From the NCBI GenBank assembly GCA_018714325.1, contig DVNN01000180.1, positions 1-42,312 on the forward strand: 42,312 bases of DNA. The letters are read 5' to 3'. A model generated the notes under the pieces. That model ran no database searches. It was not told the origin of the DNA and was given only the letters and a program-made list of their open reading frames with translations. This DNA is from Candidatus Pelethocola excrementipullorum. GTDB taxonomy: Bacteria; Bacillota; Clostridia; Lachnospirales; Lachnospiraceae. Of this stretch, positions 7,476-15,635 are shown piece after piece. Each line of letters begins with the position of its first letter. Positions within the stretch are counted from its first letter, which is position 1. The position numbers were made by a program, and so were the translations under genes.

Positions 7476-8498
7476 TTATTGTTCGCAGTCAACAACAACT
7501 TTGACAGTCATTTCAGATGGATCCTTAATCAGGTCAAATACCTTGGTGGACTCTGTCAACGGTACGATATGAGTTACGATCTTCTCAAGTTCCGGTGCAA
7601 TCTCTTTAGCAAATACAACTGCCTGTCCGAACTCTCTCAATGTGTAAACCCGGCTTCCGATCAATGTCTGCTCTTTAAAGTTTACATCCTGCAGGTTTAC
7701 GGCATGTGGTACCTTATGAACGCCGGTCAGACAGATAGTTCCGCCGATACGACATAATTTTGTCATCTCCAGAGCTGCTACTTCGGATCCGCTGCATTCA
7801 AATACCACGTCAACACCAACGCCATTTGTGGCATCGTTCACATAGTCGATCAAGTTATCATTCTTAACATTAACGGTCTCAAATCCGAATTCTTTACACA
7901 TATCCAGTCTTAATTCGTCGATATCAGAGATGATGATCTTGGATGCACCCAGATGTTTTAATACGATACCAGTTAAGATTCCGATAGGACCTGCACCTAC
8001 AACAACCGCTGAGTCTAAGGCTTTAAAATTAGCCTGATGTACGGTACGGATGATGACTGCCAGGGGCTCGATTACAGAAGCTGCTTTATCAGAAACACTT
8101 TCATCGATTTTAAACAATACACTTTCATCACAGGTTACGTACTCTGCAATTCCACCGTCCACGTCGATACCGATGAGTTTTAATGTCTGGCAGACGTGGG
8201 GAATTCCGGTCTCACAAGCAAAACAATGGCCACAGGAAATCAATGGATAAGCGGACACACGGTCTCCAACTTTAAACTTACCGCTGCCTCCGTTGATCGC
8301 ATCAATTGTTCCAATAAATTCATGTCCCAGTACCAGGGGAGCCTGTGCCCGGGGATGTTTTCCGGTGAAGATACCAATGTCAGATCCACAAATACCACAA
8401 TATTTAACCTTGATTCTTACCTGGCCCTCCTGAGGTTCCGGCACAGCCATCTCTCTGATCTCCACCTTTTCCGGTGCTGCATAAACTAAAGTCTTCAT
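7476..8498 (-). CDS. Zinc-dependent medium-chain alcohol dehydrogenase (sorbitol/threonine dehydrogenase-like)
   Basis: 340 residues. The catalytic zinc region is seen as CGICGSD and the GHE motif (VLGHEFIG). The structural zinc set is four Cys spaced C-x2-C-x2-C-x7-C in the segment SCGHCFACETGIPHVC. The NAD fold motif is VVGAGPIGILTG. Relatives oxidise secondary alcohols of polyols, hydroxy acids or threonine. It is the first gene of the ADH-hydroxyacid dehydrogenase operon, with AGGAGG at the start and a well-formed promoter plus palindromic operator upstream (8584-8654). The exact substrate is unknown. Confidence 0.92.
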   Translation of the reverse strand: MKTLVYAAPEKVEIREMAVPEPQEGQVRIKVKYCGICGSDIGIFTGKHPRAQAPLVLGHEFIGTIDAINGGSGKFKVGDRVSAYPLISCGHCFACETGIPHVCQTLKLIGIDVDGGIAEYVTCDESVLFKIDESVSDKAASVIEPLAVIIRTVHQANFKALDSAVVVGAGPIGILTGIVLKHLGASKIIISDIDELRLDMCKEFGFETVNVKNDNLIDYVNDATNGVGVDVVFECSGSEVAALEMTKLCRIGGTICLTGVHKVPHAVNLQDVNFKEQTLIGSRVYTLREFGQAVVFAKEIAPELEKIVTHIVPLTESTKVFDLIKDPSEMTVKVVVDCEQ

Positions 8499-8583
8499 AA
8501 TCTGTTTCCTCCTATCACTTACCTTGCAGTCTTTTGTTCAGTTACCAACATTTTCACATTTTACATTTTAACAGCTAACCCTT

Positions 8584-8654
8584 TGTTCCGCTTTGCGGAA
8601 CAGTGTTTATGTTTTTCTTTATTCTATCTAATCATATTCCTTATAACTTGTCAA
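8584..8654 (-). promoter_or_regulatory. Promoter of the ADH operon with candidate IclR operator
   Basis: On the - strand, TTGACA (8649-8654) and TTAGAT (8626-8631, with an upstream TG) are 17 bp apart. Just downstream of the predicted start lies the perfect palindrome TGTTCCGCAAAGCGGAACA (8584-8602), with 8-bp arms around 3 bases. IclR-type operators are often GGAA/TTCC palindromes, so the neighbouring IclR protein is the likely ligand; a site downstream of the start suggests repression. The rest of the 8499-8818 gap holds an inverted repeat TTACCTTT/AAAGGTAA (8665-8688) and the next terminator. Confidence 0.6.
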
Positions 8655-8712
8655 GTGGGTTTCGTTACCTTTTACACCAAAAAGGTAAAATACAGTCTTA
8701 ATTTATACAAAA

Positions 8713-8754
8713 GTGCAAAAAAAAGGACCTATGAAATGATTCATAAGTCCTTTT
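8713..8754 (-). terminator. Terminator of the KduD-like gene
   Basis: AAAAGGACCTATGAA (8721-8735) pairs with TTCATAAGTCCTTTT (8740-8754). On the - strand the single mismatch becomes a U-G pair, and the stem is followed by a run of eight T. Confidence 0.85.
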
Positions 8755-8818
8755 CCTGATTTATATCCACTTTATAAAATTGTTTCAAGCATAAATAGTA
8801 AACAATTTGAACAATCCA

Positions 8819-9580
8819 TTATTTGACCAGATAACCGCCATCTACAGGTATCACCGCACCATTGATATAATCGGATGCTGAAGACGCCAGGAATACCACG
8901 GCTCCCTTCATATCATCCGGAGTTCCCCAACGGTTGGCAGGGATACGGCCGGTAATCTCAGCATATCTGGGATTGCTGGGATCGGTAAGTGCGGAATTCA
9001 TCTCTGTATCCATATAACCTGGTGCGATACAGTTTACATTGATTCCCTTACTTGCCCATTCGTTACAAAAAGCCTTGCTCATCTGAGTGACAGCTCCCTT
9101 GGATGCGGAATAAGCCGGAACGGTAAATCCTCCGAAGAAAGCCAGCATCGATGATATATTGATGATCTTACCTGGTTTCTCTTTGGATAAGAATTCCTTT
9201 GCAGCCATCTGACATAACTCAAAAGGTGCTGTGAGGTTGACGTTCATAACATCTTCCCAATCCTTCAGCGGGAATTCTTCGCTCTTGTGTCGTCTCTGAA
9301 TACCGGCACAGTTTACAAGGATATCCAGTCCGCCTAAAACCTTGACCGCTTCCTGGAACGCATTGGCCCGGGCTGCACTGTCTGCCAGATCCACCGCGAT
9401 TCCATGACAATTAAGACCTTTCGCTGAGAATTCAGATGCGATAGCAATGGTTTTCTCACTACTTCCGAAAATCACTACCTCTGCTCCTGCTTCCATAAGA
9501 CCTTCTGCCAGCCCATGTCCAAGTCCTCTGGTTCCGCCTGTTACAATTGCTTTCTTTCCGGTTAAATCAAATAAAATCAT
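8819..9580 (-). CDS. SDR family oxidoreductase, KduD-like (2-deoxy-D-gluconate 3-dehydrogenase type)
   Basis: 253 residues of classical SDR: cofactor motif TGGTRGLGHG near residue 15, NCAG, active-site Ser in ISSML, and Y-x-x-x-K in AYSASKG. The C-terminal part (NRWGTPDD, FLASSASDYINGA and VDGGYLVK) closely matches the KduD type, which reduces 2,5-diketo-3-deoxygluconate in pectin-derived uronate breakdown. No kduI or pectinase lies nearby, so the name gives family likeness and not proven activity. It is last in the - strand run that begins with the fusion gene, has AGGAGG at its start, and ends at the hairpin near 8721. Confidence 0.88.
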   Translation of the reverse strand: MILFDLTGKKAIVTGGTRGLGHGLAEGLMEAGAEVVIFGSSEKTIAIASEFSAKGLNCHGIAVDLADSAARANAFQEAVKVLGGLDILVNCAGIQRRHKSEEFPLKDWEDVMNVNLTAPFELCQMAAKEFLSKEKPGKIINISSMLAFFGGFTVPAYSASKGAVTQMSKAFCNEWASKGINVNCIAPGYMDTEMNSALTDPSNPRYAEITGRIPANRWGTPDDMKGAVVFLASSASDYINGAVIPVDGGYLVK

Positions 9581-9670
9581 GTGTTTATCCTCCTAAATAT
9601 AGTATATGAAGGAGTCAGCTGTGTAAAATGTTACAATTAGATTAGCACACAACTCTTTTATTTGCAACCG

Positions 9671-9702
9671 GTTTTCACAGATTCTTGTTTTCACAGATTC
9701 TT
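9671..9702. repeat. Perfect tandem duplication of a 16-mer
   Basis: GTTTTCACAGATTCTT occurs twice head to tail (9671-9686 and 9687-9702), just beyond the stop codon of the SDR gene and upstream of the KduD-like gene. It may be a recent slippage duplication or a double protein-binding site. Confidence 0.7.
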
Positions 9703-9708
9703 GGATTA

Positions 9709-10452
9709 TCAGAATCTGGCTCCTCCATCCACAGAAAGTATTTCCCCGGTTACATAGCTGGCCTGGTCACTTGCCAAATACAAAAATGCATTTGCCACAT
9801 CCTCTGGATCCGCAGTCCTGCCGATGGGAATCTGGGCAGAAATTGCCGCCACAACCTCTTTCGGCAAGGCCGCAACCATATCGGTTTCTGTTACTCCCGG
9901 AGCCACTGCATTGACACGGATATGGTCTTTTCCCAGCTCCCTTGCCAATGAAATTGTCATACCATTTACCGCATATTTGGTTGTGGGGTAGCCCACTCCA
10001 CTTGTCTGTCCAATAATGCTGGACATAGAACTGGTATTGAGGATACATCCTCCACCCTGCTCCTTCATGATCTTTGCTGCCGGCAGTACCGCATAGAAAA
10101 TCCCTTTGACATTCAAATCGATGATCTGACTAAATTCCTCCGGGGTGTAATCATATAGGGCCTTACTGTGAGAGATCCCCGCGTTGTTCACCAGTATATC
10201 CAGCCTTTTGTACTTTTCTTTTATAAGTAAAATCGCCTGCTCCACCTCATGGGCATCGGTCAGATTCGGATACATACCTTCCACCGGATACTCACTGTCG
10301 ATCTCTTTCAGACTTTGAACAGCTTTATCTACGGTTTCTTTTCTCGAACCAAACAGAACCACTGATGCACCATTCTCCAAAAACTTCTTAACGATTCCAT
10401 ATCCTATCCCACGGGTTCCCCCCGTAACAACTGCCACTTTGTCCTTCAGCAT
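9709..10452 (-). CDS. SDR family oxidoreductase (FabG-like 3-oxoacyl/hydroxysteroid-type)
   Basis: 247 residues. Cofactor motif TGGTRGIGYG near residue 11, NNAG, catalytic Ser in NTSSMSS, and Y-x-x-x-K in YPTTKYA. The C-terminal VNAVAPGVTETDM and SYVTGEILSVDGG are the usual FabG-type features. Such enzymes oxidise or reduce secondary alcohols of acyl, steroid, sugar or aromatic substrates with NAD(P)(H). GAGGAG precedes the start. It lies 56 bases behind the OYE-SDR fusion gene and 128 bases ahead of the KduD-like gene, probably in one transcript. It is unlikely to be the fatty-acid FabG because no fab genes surround it. Confidence 0.88.
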   Translation of the reverse strand: MLKDKVAVVTGGTRGIGYGIVKKFLENGASVVLFGSRKETVDKAVQSLKEIDSEYPVEGMYPNLTDAHEVEQAILLIKEKYKRLDILVNNAGISHSKALYDYTPEEFSQIIDLNVKGIFYAVLPAAKIMKEQGGGCILNTSSMSSIIGQTSGVGYPTTKYAVNGMTISLARELGKDHIRVNAVAPGVTETDMVAALPKEVVAAISAQIPIGRTADPEDVANAFLYLASDQASYVTGEILSVDGGARF

Positions 10453-10508
10453 ATTACTCCTCTTTCATCCATTCTATGATTTTTCCAACCTGTATCGATC
10501 CTGTTTCT

Positions 10509-13500
10509 TTATGATAGTCCTAGTTTTTCCCTTAATTCCATATAGATATCATAACCACTATAAGCCATCGGTATTACATAATCATCGCCTTCACCATGAA
10601 TCGGTAACCATACCTGTGCATAGAATGGATTCTTCTTAGCAATCTCTCCATAATGCCAGGTGCTTCTCAGACACTCTGGACACCAGTGACCACCTTGAAT
10701 CACCGCATTTACGTACATCTTAAATTCATGGCCATCTGCACACTTCCATCTAATGGGAGTATGAATATCTGGTACTTCCCCGGCGAGGCATTCTCCACCT
10801 CTAAACCGTGCCGCCTTTTGCAATTCCTCCAAGGTCAAATTCTCGATGCCCTTCTTCTCATCATATCCATGATCTAAGTAAGTTGGCTCCTCACTTGGAT
10901 GGTGAAGGTCATAACCATCCTTAAATGATGGAATGGCTTTCTGCTTTTCTCTGGATCCAAAGAAGGCATGAATCCAATCCTCCTCATTATGCTCAAACAT
11001 CCAGTAGGTTCCCATAGGCTTATGCCCAATCTCGATGTTGTGAGCCTTCATCTGTTCTGCAGTGGGGAAATTGGCGCGTATCATTGGATTTTCTGCCATT
11101 CTTCTCATCTCATCCTTAACACCGGCCCAATACTGTTCTCCAGGAATACAGCGGAAATGTAAAATCTCATCTAATTTATCCGAATCCGTATAATATTGGC
11201 CATGGAAATTATATTGTGCAAGCATATTTGCCTCAAAGAGATCTTCGATTCCAATACCAAACTCCCCAAGCTGCAATTCAAACAGCTCCCAGGTTGTAAG
11301 CCTGTATCCGGCTCCGCTGCTCAAGTTATATGCCTTTCGCCAGAATTCCTCCGGAACCCAGTCCTCGCAAAGATTGGCCATACAGATTCCGGATTCGATG
11401 GATGTGCTCCACTCCAGCACATTGTTGGGCGGCTGATGGAAGATAATCGGCTCTTCTCCGGCTCCTTCGCTGCTTGGATGCTGCCCTGTCTGACGGATGG
11501 ATACCCAGTGTTTCAAACCAGAATCATAGAGCGCCATCTCCGAAAATACTTTCGACATCGCATAATAGTCAAATATAGACGGATTAATTGGATCTCCAAC
11601 CCTGCCCCAGTGAATTGGCTCCGTCCTTCCTCCGGTCATTGCCACCGTACCTACATAGGCAAAATGTACCCGATCCGGATCCGGCTGTTCCTTGATGGCC
11701 TTAATAATGTTCAAGGTGGATCCGATATTGGTATATAAGGTCTGCTCCGGATATTTATCCGCCGCCGGTGACACCATAGCTCCGATATGAAGCACATAAT
11801 CGGCTCCTGTTACACATTTCAATATGGTATCATAATCACTCATATCCCCCCAGATCACTTCCAAAGAGGGGTTTGCCAGCTTTTTCATCAGTGCTTTATT
11901 CTTATCCGATGGTCTGATAAGAGCCCGTACCTTAAAGCGGTTTCTTCTGCTTAATAACTGTTTCAGGGTCTCCTTCCCCATGGTTCCGCTTCCTCCGGTG
12001 AGAAAAACCACCTTCTTAGCCTTTGAAGCATCTGCATGCACCTGAGGATCATCGAAGGAAAGAGCAATATCATATGCCTCTCTGGTTGCATCGATGGCCC
12101 TTCTTGCCATTCCGGCATCACCAATCGTAAAATATCCTATATTCAGAGCCAGGCAGACATCTTCCAGCTCTTTTCCATCCCTTGATTTTGAACCAACTGC
12201 TATAACGGCATAGTCACAAGGATAGGTTACTTTCTCCCCATCTTTCAGTCCGAGGACTTCACCTTCCTTAATTTCAGTAACTGTAACTTCTGTAATGGGA
12301 TTGATACCGGCTCCATAGATACTCTCCGTAACACATATCTTTCTCGCATCCCCCATATCCATACAGAACTCTTTCATCATTTCCAACACAGTGACGGAAC
12401 AGCCCTTTTCGGCAAGATATTCAGCTGTTTCCATGCCAACCATTCCCCCGCCAATTACAACCACATTGCCTGCTGCCTTCTCTTTTCCATCTAGAACATC
12501 ATGGGCATTTAACACAAAGGAATGATCTGCACCTGGGAGATTTGGAATAAATGGCTCAGCTCCGATAGCATTGATTACAGTATGGGGCCTGATTTCCTCA
12601 ATAAGCTCTTTTGTGACCTTTGTATTCAAACGAATCTCTACCCCCAGGCGCTCTGCTTTGGCCGCCATGCTTTCAACGGCTTCTTTCATCTCTCCTTTTC
12701 TGGGTGCCATTCCGGCTGTTAAAAACTGGCCTCCCAAAACATTGGATGCCTCACATAACAGAACCTTATGACCTCTTTGACGGATTACAATTCCGGCTTC
12801 CAATCCCGCAATTCCACCGCCGGCAATTAACACGGTCACCGGTTCATCTGTTTTCTCGATTTTACATTCCAATTCCCGGCCCACGGCTGGGTTTCTCAGA
12901 CAAGTGATATGAGGACAATCCGTATTGGAAAAACCATCCAGACATCCCTGGTTACAGCCCACGCAATAATCAATGTCATCCAGGTTGCCATTTTTCACCT
13001 TATTACAAAATTCTGGATCGGCAAGCTGGGCACGTCCCATCACTACCATATCCACTTTGTCTTCCTCTAGGATCTGTTCTGCCAGTCCCGGTACATTAAT
13101 ACGTCCCACCCCAATGGTCAGCATCTCTGTTTCTTTTCTTATTCTGGCTGCATTTTCAATATTAAATCCCCGGGGTAGATCCACTGGCGGTACTTCATAC
13201 TTCATTCCAGCAGAAATAACATTCCCTCTTGAAACGTCCAATACATCCACACCGGCTTCTTTTGCCAGCTTGCAGAATGCAATCACCTCTTCAATGGTCA
13301 ACCCATTCTCCAGATAATCATCATGGGCATCAATTCTCATGAATACGGGCATTTCCTCCGGTATATTTGCACGCACGGAACGAATGATTTCCAGTGGGAA
13401 TCTGGCGCGGTTTTCAAAGGATCCGCCATACTCATCGGTTCTGTGATTGATGCCGCCGGACAAGAAGGAGTGGGGAAGATAATTATGAGCCATATGAATT

Positions 13501-13982
13501 TCAACACAGTCATAACCTGATTCTGCTGAACGCTTCGCAGCGGCTCCATAGCACTCCACAATCTCTTGTATCTGTTCCACGGTTATTCCGGGAATGGTAA
13601 TCTCGGGGCTTACGGGCATATCACTTGCCACCAGAATCTGGGCTGTCGGATCCATGCCCACACAGATACTTCCCTGCCATAGCTGAAGCCCGGCTTTCCC
13701 ACCTGCTTTATGTATGGCATCCGTCAGCTTTTTCATCCCAGGTATATACTTATCATCCGAAATGGAGAGGAATCCCCTCGGTGCACTGGGTGTATGTACG
13801 CTACATACTTCCACAATATTAAGACCGCTTCCTCCCTTTGCTCTTGCTGTATGATAAGCGATCAGCTGGTCTGTCACGAAACTGGATTTTCCTGAAAACT
13901 TTGTTCCCATAGCAGGAAGAATAATACGATTCTTCAATTCCATACCACGGATTTTTATTGGTGAAAATAATTTTTGAAACAT
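10509..13982 (-). CDS. OYE-type Fe-S flavoprotein fused to an NAD-dependent epimerase/SDR domain and a C-terminal zinc finger
   Basis: 1157 residues from the ATG at 13982, which has AGGAGG at ideal distance; an in-frame start 20 codons earlier lacks one. Module 1 (about 1-650) is a complete enoate/dienoyl-CoA reductase-like protein: FMN barrel with Y168 in HNYLPHSF, cluster motif C339-x2-C342-x3-C346-x13-C360, FAD motif GGGIAG 388-393, and NAD motif GGGMVG 511-516. Module 2 (about 655-960) is an extended SDR: TGGSGTMG 662-669 and Y807-x3-K811. Module 3 (about 960-1157) ends in a treble-clef-like finger: RGGECL, then W-x-C1081-x3-H1085 and C1101-x2-C1104. OYE enzymes of this type stand alone at about 640-680 residues, so this is a genuine fusion in one uninterrupted frame. 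It may reduce a C=C bond and act on a carbonyl, alcohol or epimer of the same substrate. It is divergent from the MerR gene. Confidence 0.9.
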   Translation of the reverse strand: MFQKLFSPIKIRGMELKNRIILPAMGTKFSGKSSFVTDQLIAYHTARAKGGSGLNIVEVCSVHTPSAPRGFLSISDDKYIPGMKKLTDAIHKAGGKAGLQLWQGSICVGMDPTAQILVASDMPVSPEITIPGITVEQIQEIVECYGAAAKRSAESGYDCVEIHMAHNYLPHSFLSGGINHRTDEYGGSFENRARFPLEIIRSVRANIPEEMPVFMRIDAHDDYLENGLTIEEVIAFCKLAKEAGVDVLDVSRGNVISAGMKYEVPPVDLPRGFNIENAARIRKETEMLTIGVGRINVPGLAEQILEEDKVDMVVMGRAQLADPEFCNKVKNGNLDDIDYCVGCNQGCLDGFSNTDCPHITCLRNPAVGRELECKIEKTDEPVTVLIAGGGIAGLEAGIVIRQRGHKVLLCEASNVLGGQFLTAGMAPRKGEMKEAVESMAAKAERLGVEIRLNTKVTKELIEEIRPHTVINAIGAEPFIPNLPGADHSFVLNAHDVLDGKEKAAGNVVVIGGGMVGMETAEYLAEKGCSVTVLEMMKEFCMDMGDARKICVTESIYGAGINPITEVTVTEIKEGEVLGLKDGEKVTYPCDYAVIAVGSKSRDGKELEDVCLALNIGYFTIGDAGMARRAIDATREAYDIALSFDDPQVHADASKAKKVVFLTGGSGTMGKETLKQLLSRRNRFKVRALIRPSDKNKALMKKLANPSLEVIWGDMSDYDTILKCVTGADYVLHIGAMVSPAADKYPEQTLYTNIGSTLNIIKAIKEQPDPDRVHFAYVGTVAMTGGRTEPIHWGRVGDPINPSIFDYYAMSKVFSEMALYDSGLKHWVSIRQTGQHPSSEGAGEEPIIFHQPPNNVLEWSTSIESGICMANLCEDWVPEEFWRKAYNLSSGAGYRLTTWELFELQLGEFGIGIEDLFEANMLAQYNFHGQYYTDSDKLDEILHFRCIPGEQYWAGVKDEMRRMAENPMIRANFPTAEQMKAHNIEIGHKPMGTYWMFEHNEEDWIHAFFGSREKQKAIPSFKDGYDLHHPSEEPTYLDHGYDEKKGIENLTLEELQKAARFRGGECLAGEVPDIHTPIRWKCADGHEFKMYVNAVIQGGHWCPECLRSTWHYGEIAKKNPFYAQVWLPIHGEGDDYVIPMAYSGYDIYMELREKLGLS

Positions 13983-14011
13983 AGTCCTGCCTCCTAATTG
14001 TATTTGATAAA

Positions 14012-14042
14012 ATTTTAACATGCTCACTATCTGTACAGTCAA
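14012..14042 (-). promoter_or_regulatory. MerR-type promoter of the fusion operon (19-bp spacer)
   Basis: On the - strand TTGACT (14037-14042) and TAAAAT (14012-14017) are separated by 19 bp, about 30 bases ahead of the start codon. An over-long 19-20 bp spacer between good -35 and -10 boxes is characteristic of promoters untwisted by MerR-family activators, and a MerR gene is the divergent neighbour. The spacer itself has only weak dyad symmetry around CTGTACAG. Confidence 0.6.
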
Positions 14043-14076
14043 TACAGCATATGTATCAATTTTTTCTCGGATAAAT

Positions 14077-14092
14077 TGTGAATTTATTCACA
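14077..14092. promoter_or_regulatory. 16-bp palindrome in the divergent MerR/fusion intergenic region
   Basis: TGTGAATTTATTCACA is a perfect inverted repeat with 7-bp arms around TT. It lies about 35 bp upstream of the fusion operon's -35 box and about 100 bp ahead of the MerR gene. It could be a second regulator site or a MerR autoregulatory site. Confidence 0.45.
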
Positions 14093-14189
14093 GTTCATGG
14101 TATATTTATGGTAGTATTATCGTAATAGATAAGTGTTAGGGATAAAAAAGTGTACACCTAGGTAACAGTTTCTGAAGCAGAGGAACGAT

Positions 14190-15188
14190 ATGAGAATAAA
14201 CAAAGTTGTAAAACAAACGGGTCTAAGCAAACGTACCATCTATTACTATATTGATGAACAGTTGATTTTTCCTGAAATAAACCCGGATAATGGTTATTAT
14301 GAATTTTCAGATAAGGATGTGAGGACGCTGAAGCTACTTCAGCAGCTGCGCAGCCTGGATTTCTCCATCAAAGACATCCAGGAGCTTTTGGCATATCCCC
14401 ATTCTATTCATGTATATCTGCAAAAACAACTTGAAAAACTGAAAAGAGAACATTTCCTATTAAATGAAAAGTTATCCAGGATGAAGGAACTGGAAACATT
14501 ACTGCCTCCCTTCACCATCTCCTCCGAACATCTGGCACAGGCTCTTGAAAATCTTTCTTCCATAAGCCCGCCTTCTACATCATATGACGAAGCCAGTGAT
14601 GCCAAGATGGTTTCTCTCTACCTTTGGGGAAGTTTTCTTCAAGGTGTGGAGATGACGGAATTTCGTCAATATCTCTGGGATAAAGTCTTAACTACAGCCG
14701 CGGCCTCCAAGGATCCTAATTTTGTAATATTAAAGCAATTTTTATACTCCCTTCCCGCCCGGCTGATTGATGCCGAATTCGCAGGAAGAAACCGCCACAT
14801 AGAAACGATTATAGCCCTGAGGCCGAATACCATTTCAAAATATGTGCAGAAGGTGTGTGGTGATTTGAATCGTATTATCGAGGATGAAGCCTTTCTGGAT
14901 TACTGGAAATCATCCTATCATAACCGCATTCTTCCAAGCTTGATACTCTTTGATTCCGAACTTAATTACCTGATGCTGGAACTAAGTCCCAGGTTTTCTG
15001 ACTATTCTCGAAATATCCATATTTGCTGTAATCAGGTGTACCTCTGGTTACATTCCAAAGAAGGAAAACCACTGAAGGATAAACTTCTCAATCGCTTGGA
15101 GGGATATATCGATATTGAATCCCATCATCACGGGGGGCTGGCTGCATTGTTCAGCCTCCCTGAATATGATGACGCGGCTAACCCTTGA
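14190..15188 (+). CDS. MerR family transcriptional regulator with a large helical effector domain
   Basis: 332 residues. The N-terminal MerR helix-turn-helix (about 1-70) is clear: INKVVKQTGLSKRTIYYYID, then the NGYYEFSDKDV wing and LKLLQQLRSLDFSIKDI. A coiled-coil stretch (about 75-110, KQLEKLKREHFLLNEKLSRM) follows. The remaining 220 residues are predicted helical, rich in Tyr and Trp, and match no ligand domain that I recognise (not TipAS, not GyrI). The divergent OYE-SDR fusion operon with its 19-bp-spacer promoter is the likely target. The start has GAGG seven to eight bases upstream. Confidence 0.88.
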   Translation: MRINKVVKQTGLSKRTIYYYIDEQLIFPEINPDNGYYEFSDKDVRTLKLLQQLRSLDFSIKDIQELLAYPHSIHVYLQKQLEKLKREHFLLNEKLSRMKELETLLPPFTISSEHLAQALENLSSISPPSTSYDEASDAKMVSLYLWGSFLQGVEMTEFRQYLWDKVLTTAAASKDPNFVILKQFLYSLPARLIDAEFAGRNRHIETIIALRPNTISKYVQKVCGDLNRIIEDEAFLDYWKSSYHNRILPSLILFDSELNYLMLELSPRFSDYSRNIHICCNQVYLWLHSKEGKPLKDKLLNRLEGYIDIESHHHGGLAALFSLPEYDDAANP

Positions 15189-15204
15189 CGGTGTCTGACG
15201 GACA

Positions 15205-15364
15205 GTAATAGCGGATGTGGCAACAGACTGCCCCTATGGCTTCTGGTTCCCTTGCTGAAACGTGCTCGCTTCCCCTCAGCCTAAGGTCTTCGGGCGCGCT
15301 CCCACATGTTTTTGCAAGGGAACCAGAAGCCATAAGGGCAGTCCGCCGTCGCATCCGCTATTAC
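15205..15364. repeat. 160-bp long inverted repeat (51-bp arms, 58-base loop)
   Basis: The left arm 15205-15255 and the reverse complement of the right arm 15314-15364 agree at 45 of 51 positions. The mismatches cluster in one 9-base patch; the outer 13 bp and the inner 21 bp match exactly. The loop (15256-15313) contains CTTCGGGCGCGCTCCCACAT. It lies between the convergent MerR and P-ATPase genes, in a 447-base gap that otherwise holds only AT-rich DNA and the 15528 terminator. The loop is too large for a terminator. A 10-mer (ATGTGGGAGC) is shared with the element at 198-420. A MITE or REP-type dispersed palindrome is the simplest reading. Confidence 0.75.
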
Positions 15365-15527
15365 TTGGTTTTGGCATCGGCTAGGTTCTCTGTTGCAGTT
15401 GCAGGTCTTTCTTAATAGTTTTAAACAAAGTCTTTCCACCCTCTTTAATCTTCCGCAATAATACCAAAATAAATGAATTTATGTTTCTTAATGCTTCATA
15501 CAACTCGTTATAATTCATATATATTTT

Positions 15528-15571
15528 TAGGGAGCAACATAACTCGTACGAGATATGTTGCTCCCTATTTT
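15528..15571. terminator. Terminator hairpin after the P-ATPase gene (bidirectional)
   Basis: TAGGGAGCAACATA (15528-15541) pairs perfectly with 15554-15567, and the inner CTCGTACGAG is itself palindromic. T-rich sequence flanks the stem on either strand. It lies 65 bases beyond the ATPase stop codon. Confidence 0.85.
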
Positions 15572-15635
15572 AGACTATCCTATTTCCCGACATCCCTTTT
15601 TATGTTTCCAAGTGAAATCGATCTCACAAAGATTT

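Noticed and set aside
11196-11738. A long open frame on the + strand (about 180 codons) inside the fusion gene
   Set aside because: It is antisense to the well-supported SDR module, has no ribosome binding site, and its translation resembles no protein family. It is a by-product of the - strand codon usage.
15205-15364. Retron-like msr/msd or group II intron fragment suggested by the long stem
   Set aside because: No reverse transcriptase gene is present anywhere in the window, and no branch-point or domain V sequence was seen.
15215-15415. A short open frame running through the long inverted repeat
   Set aside because: Its sequence is dictated by the palindrome, and it has no ribosome binding site; it is best treated as non-coding.
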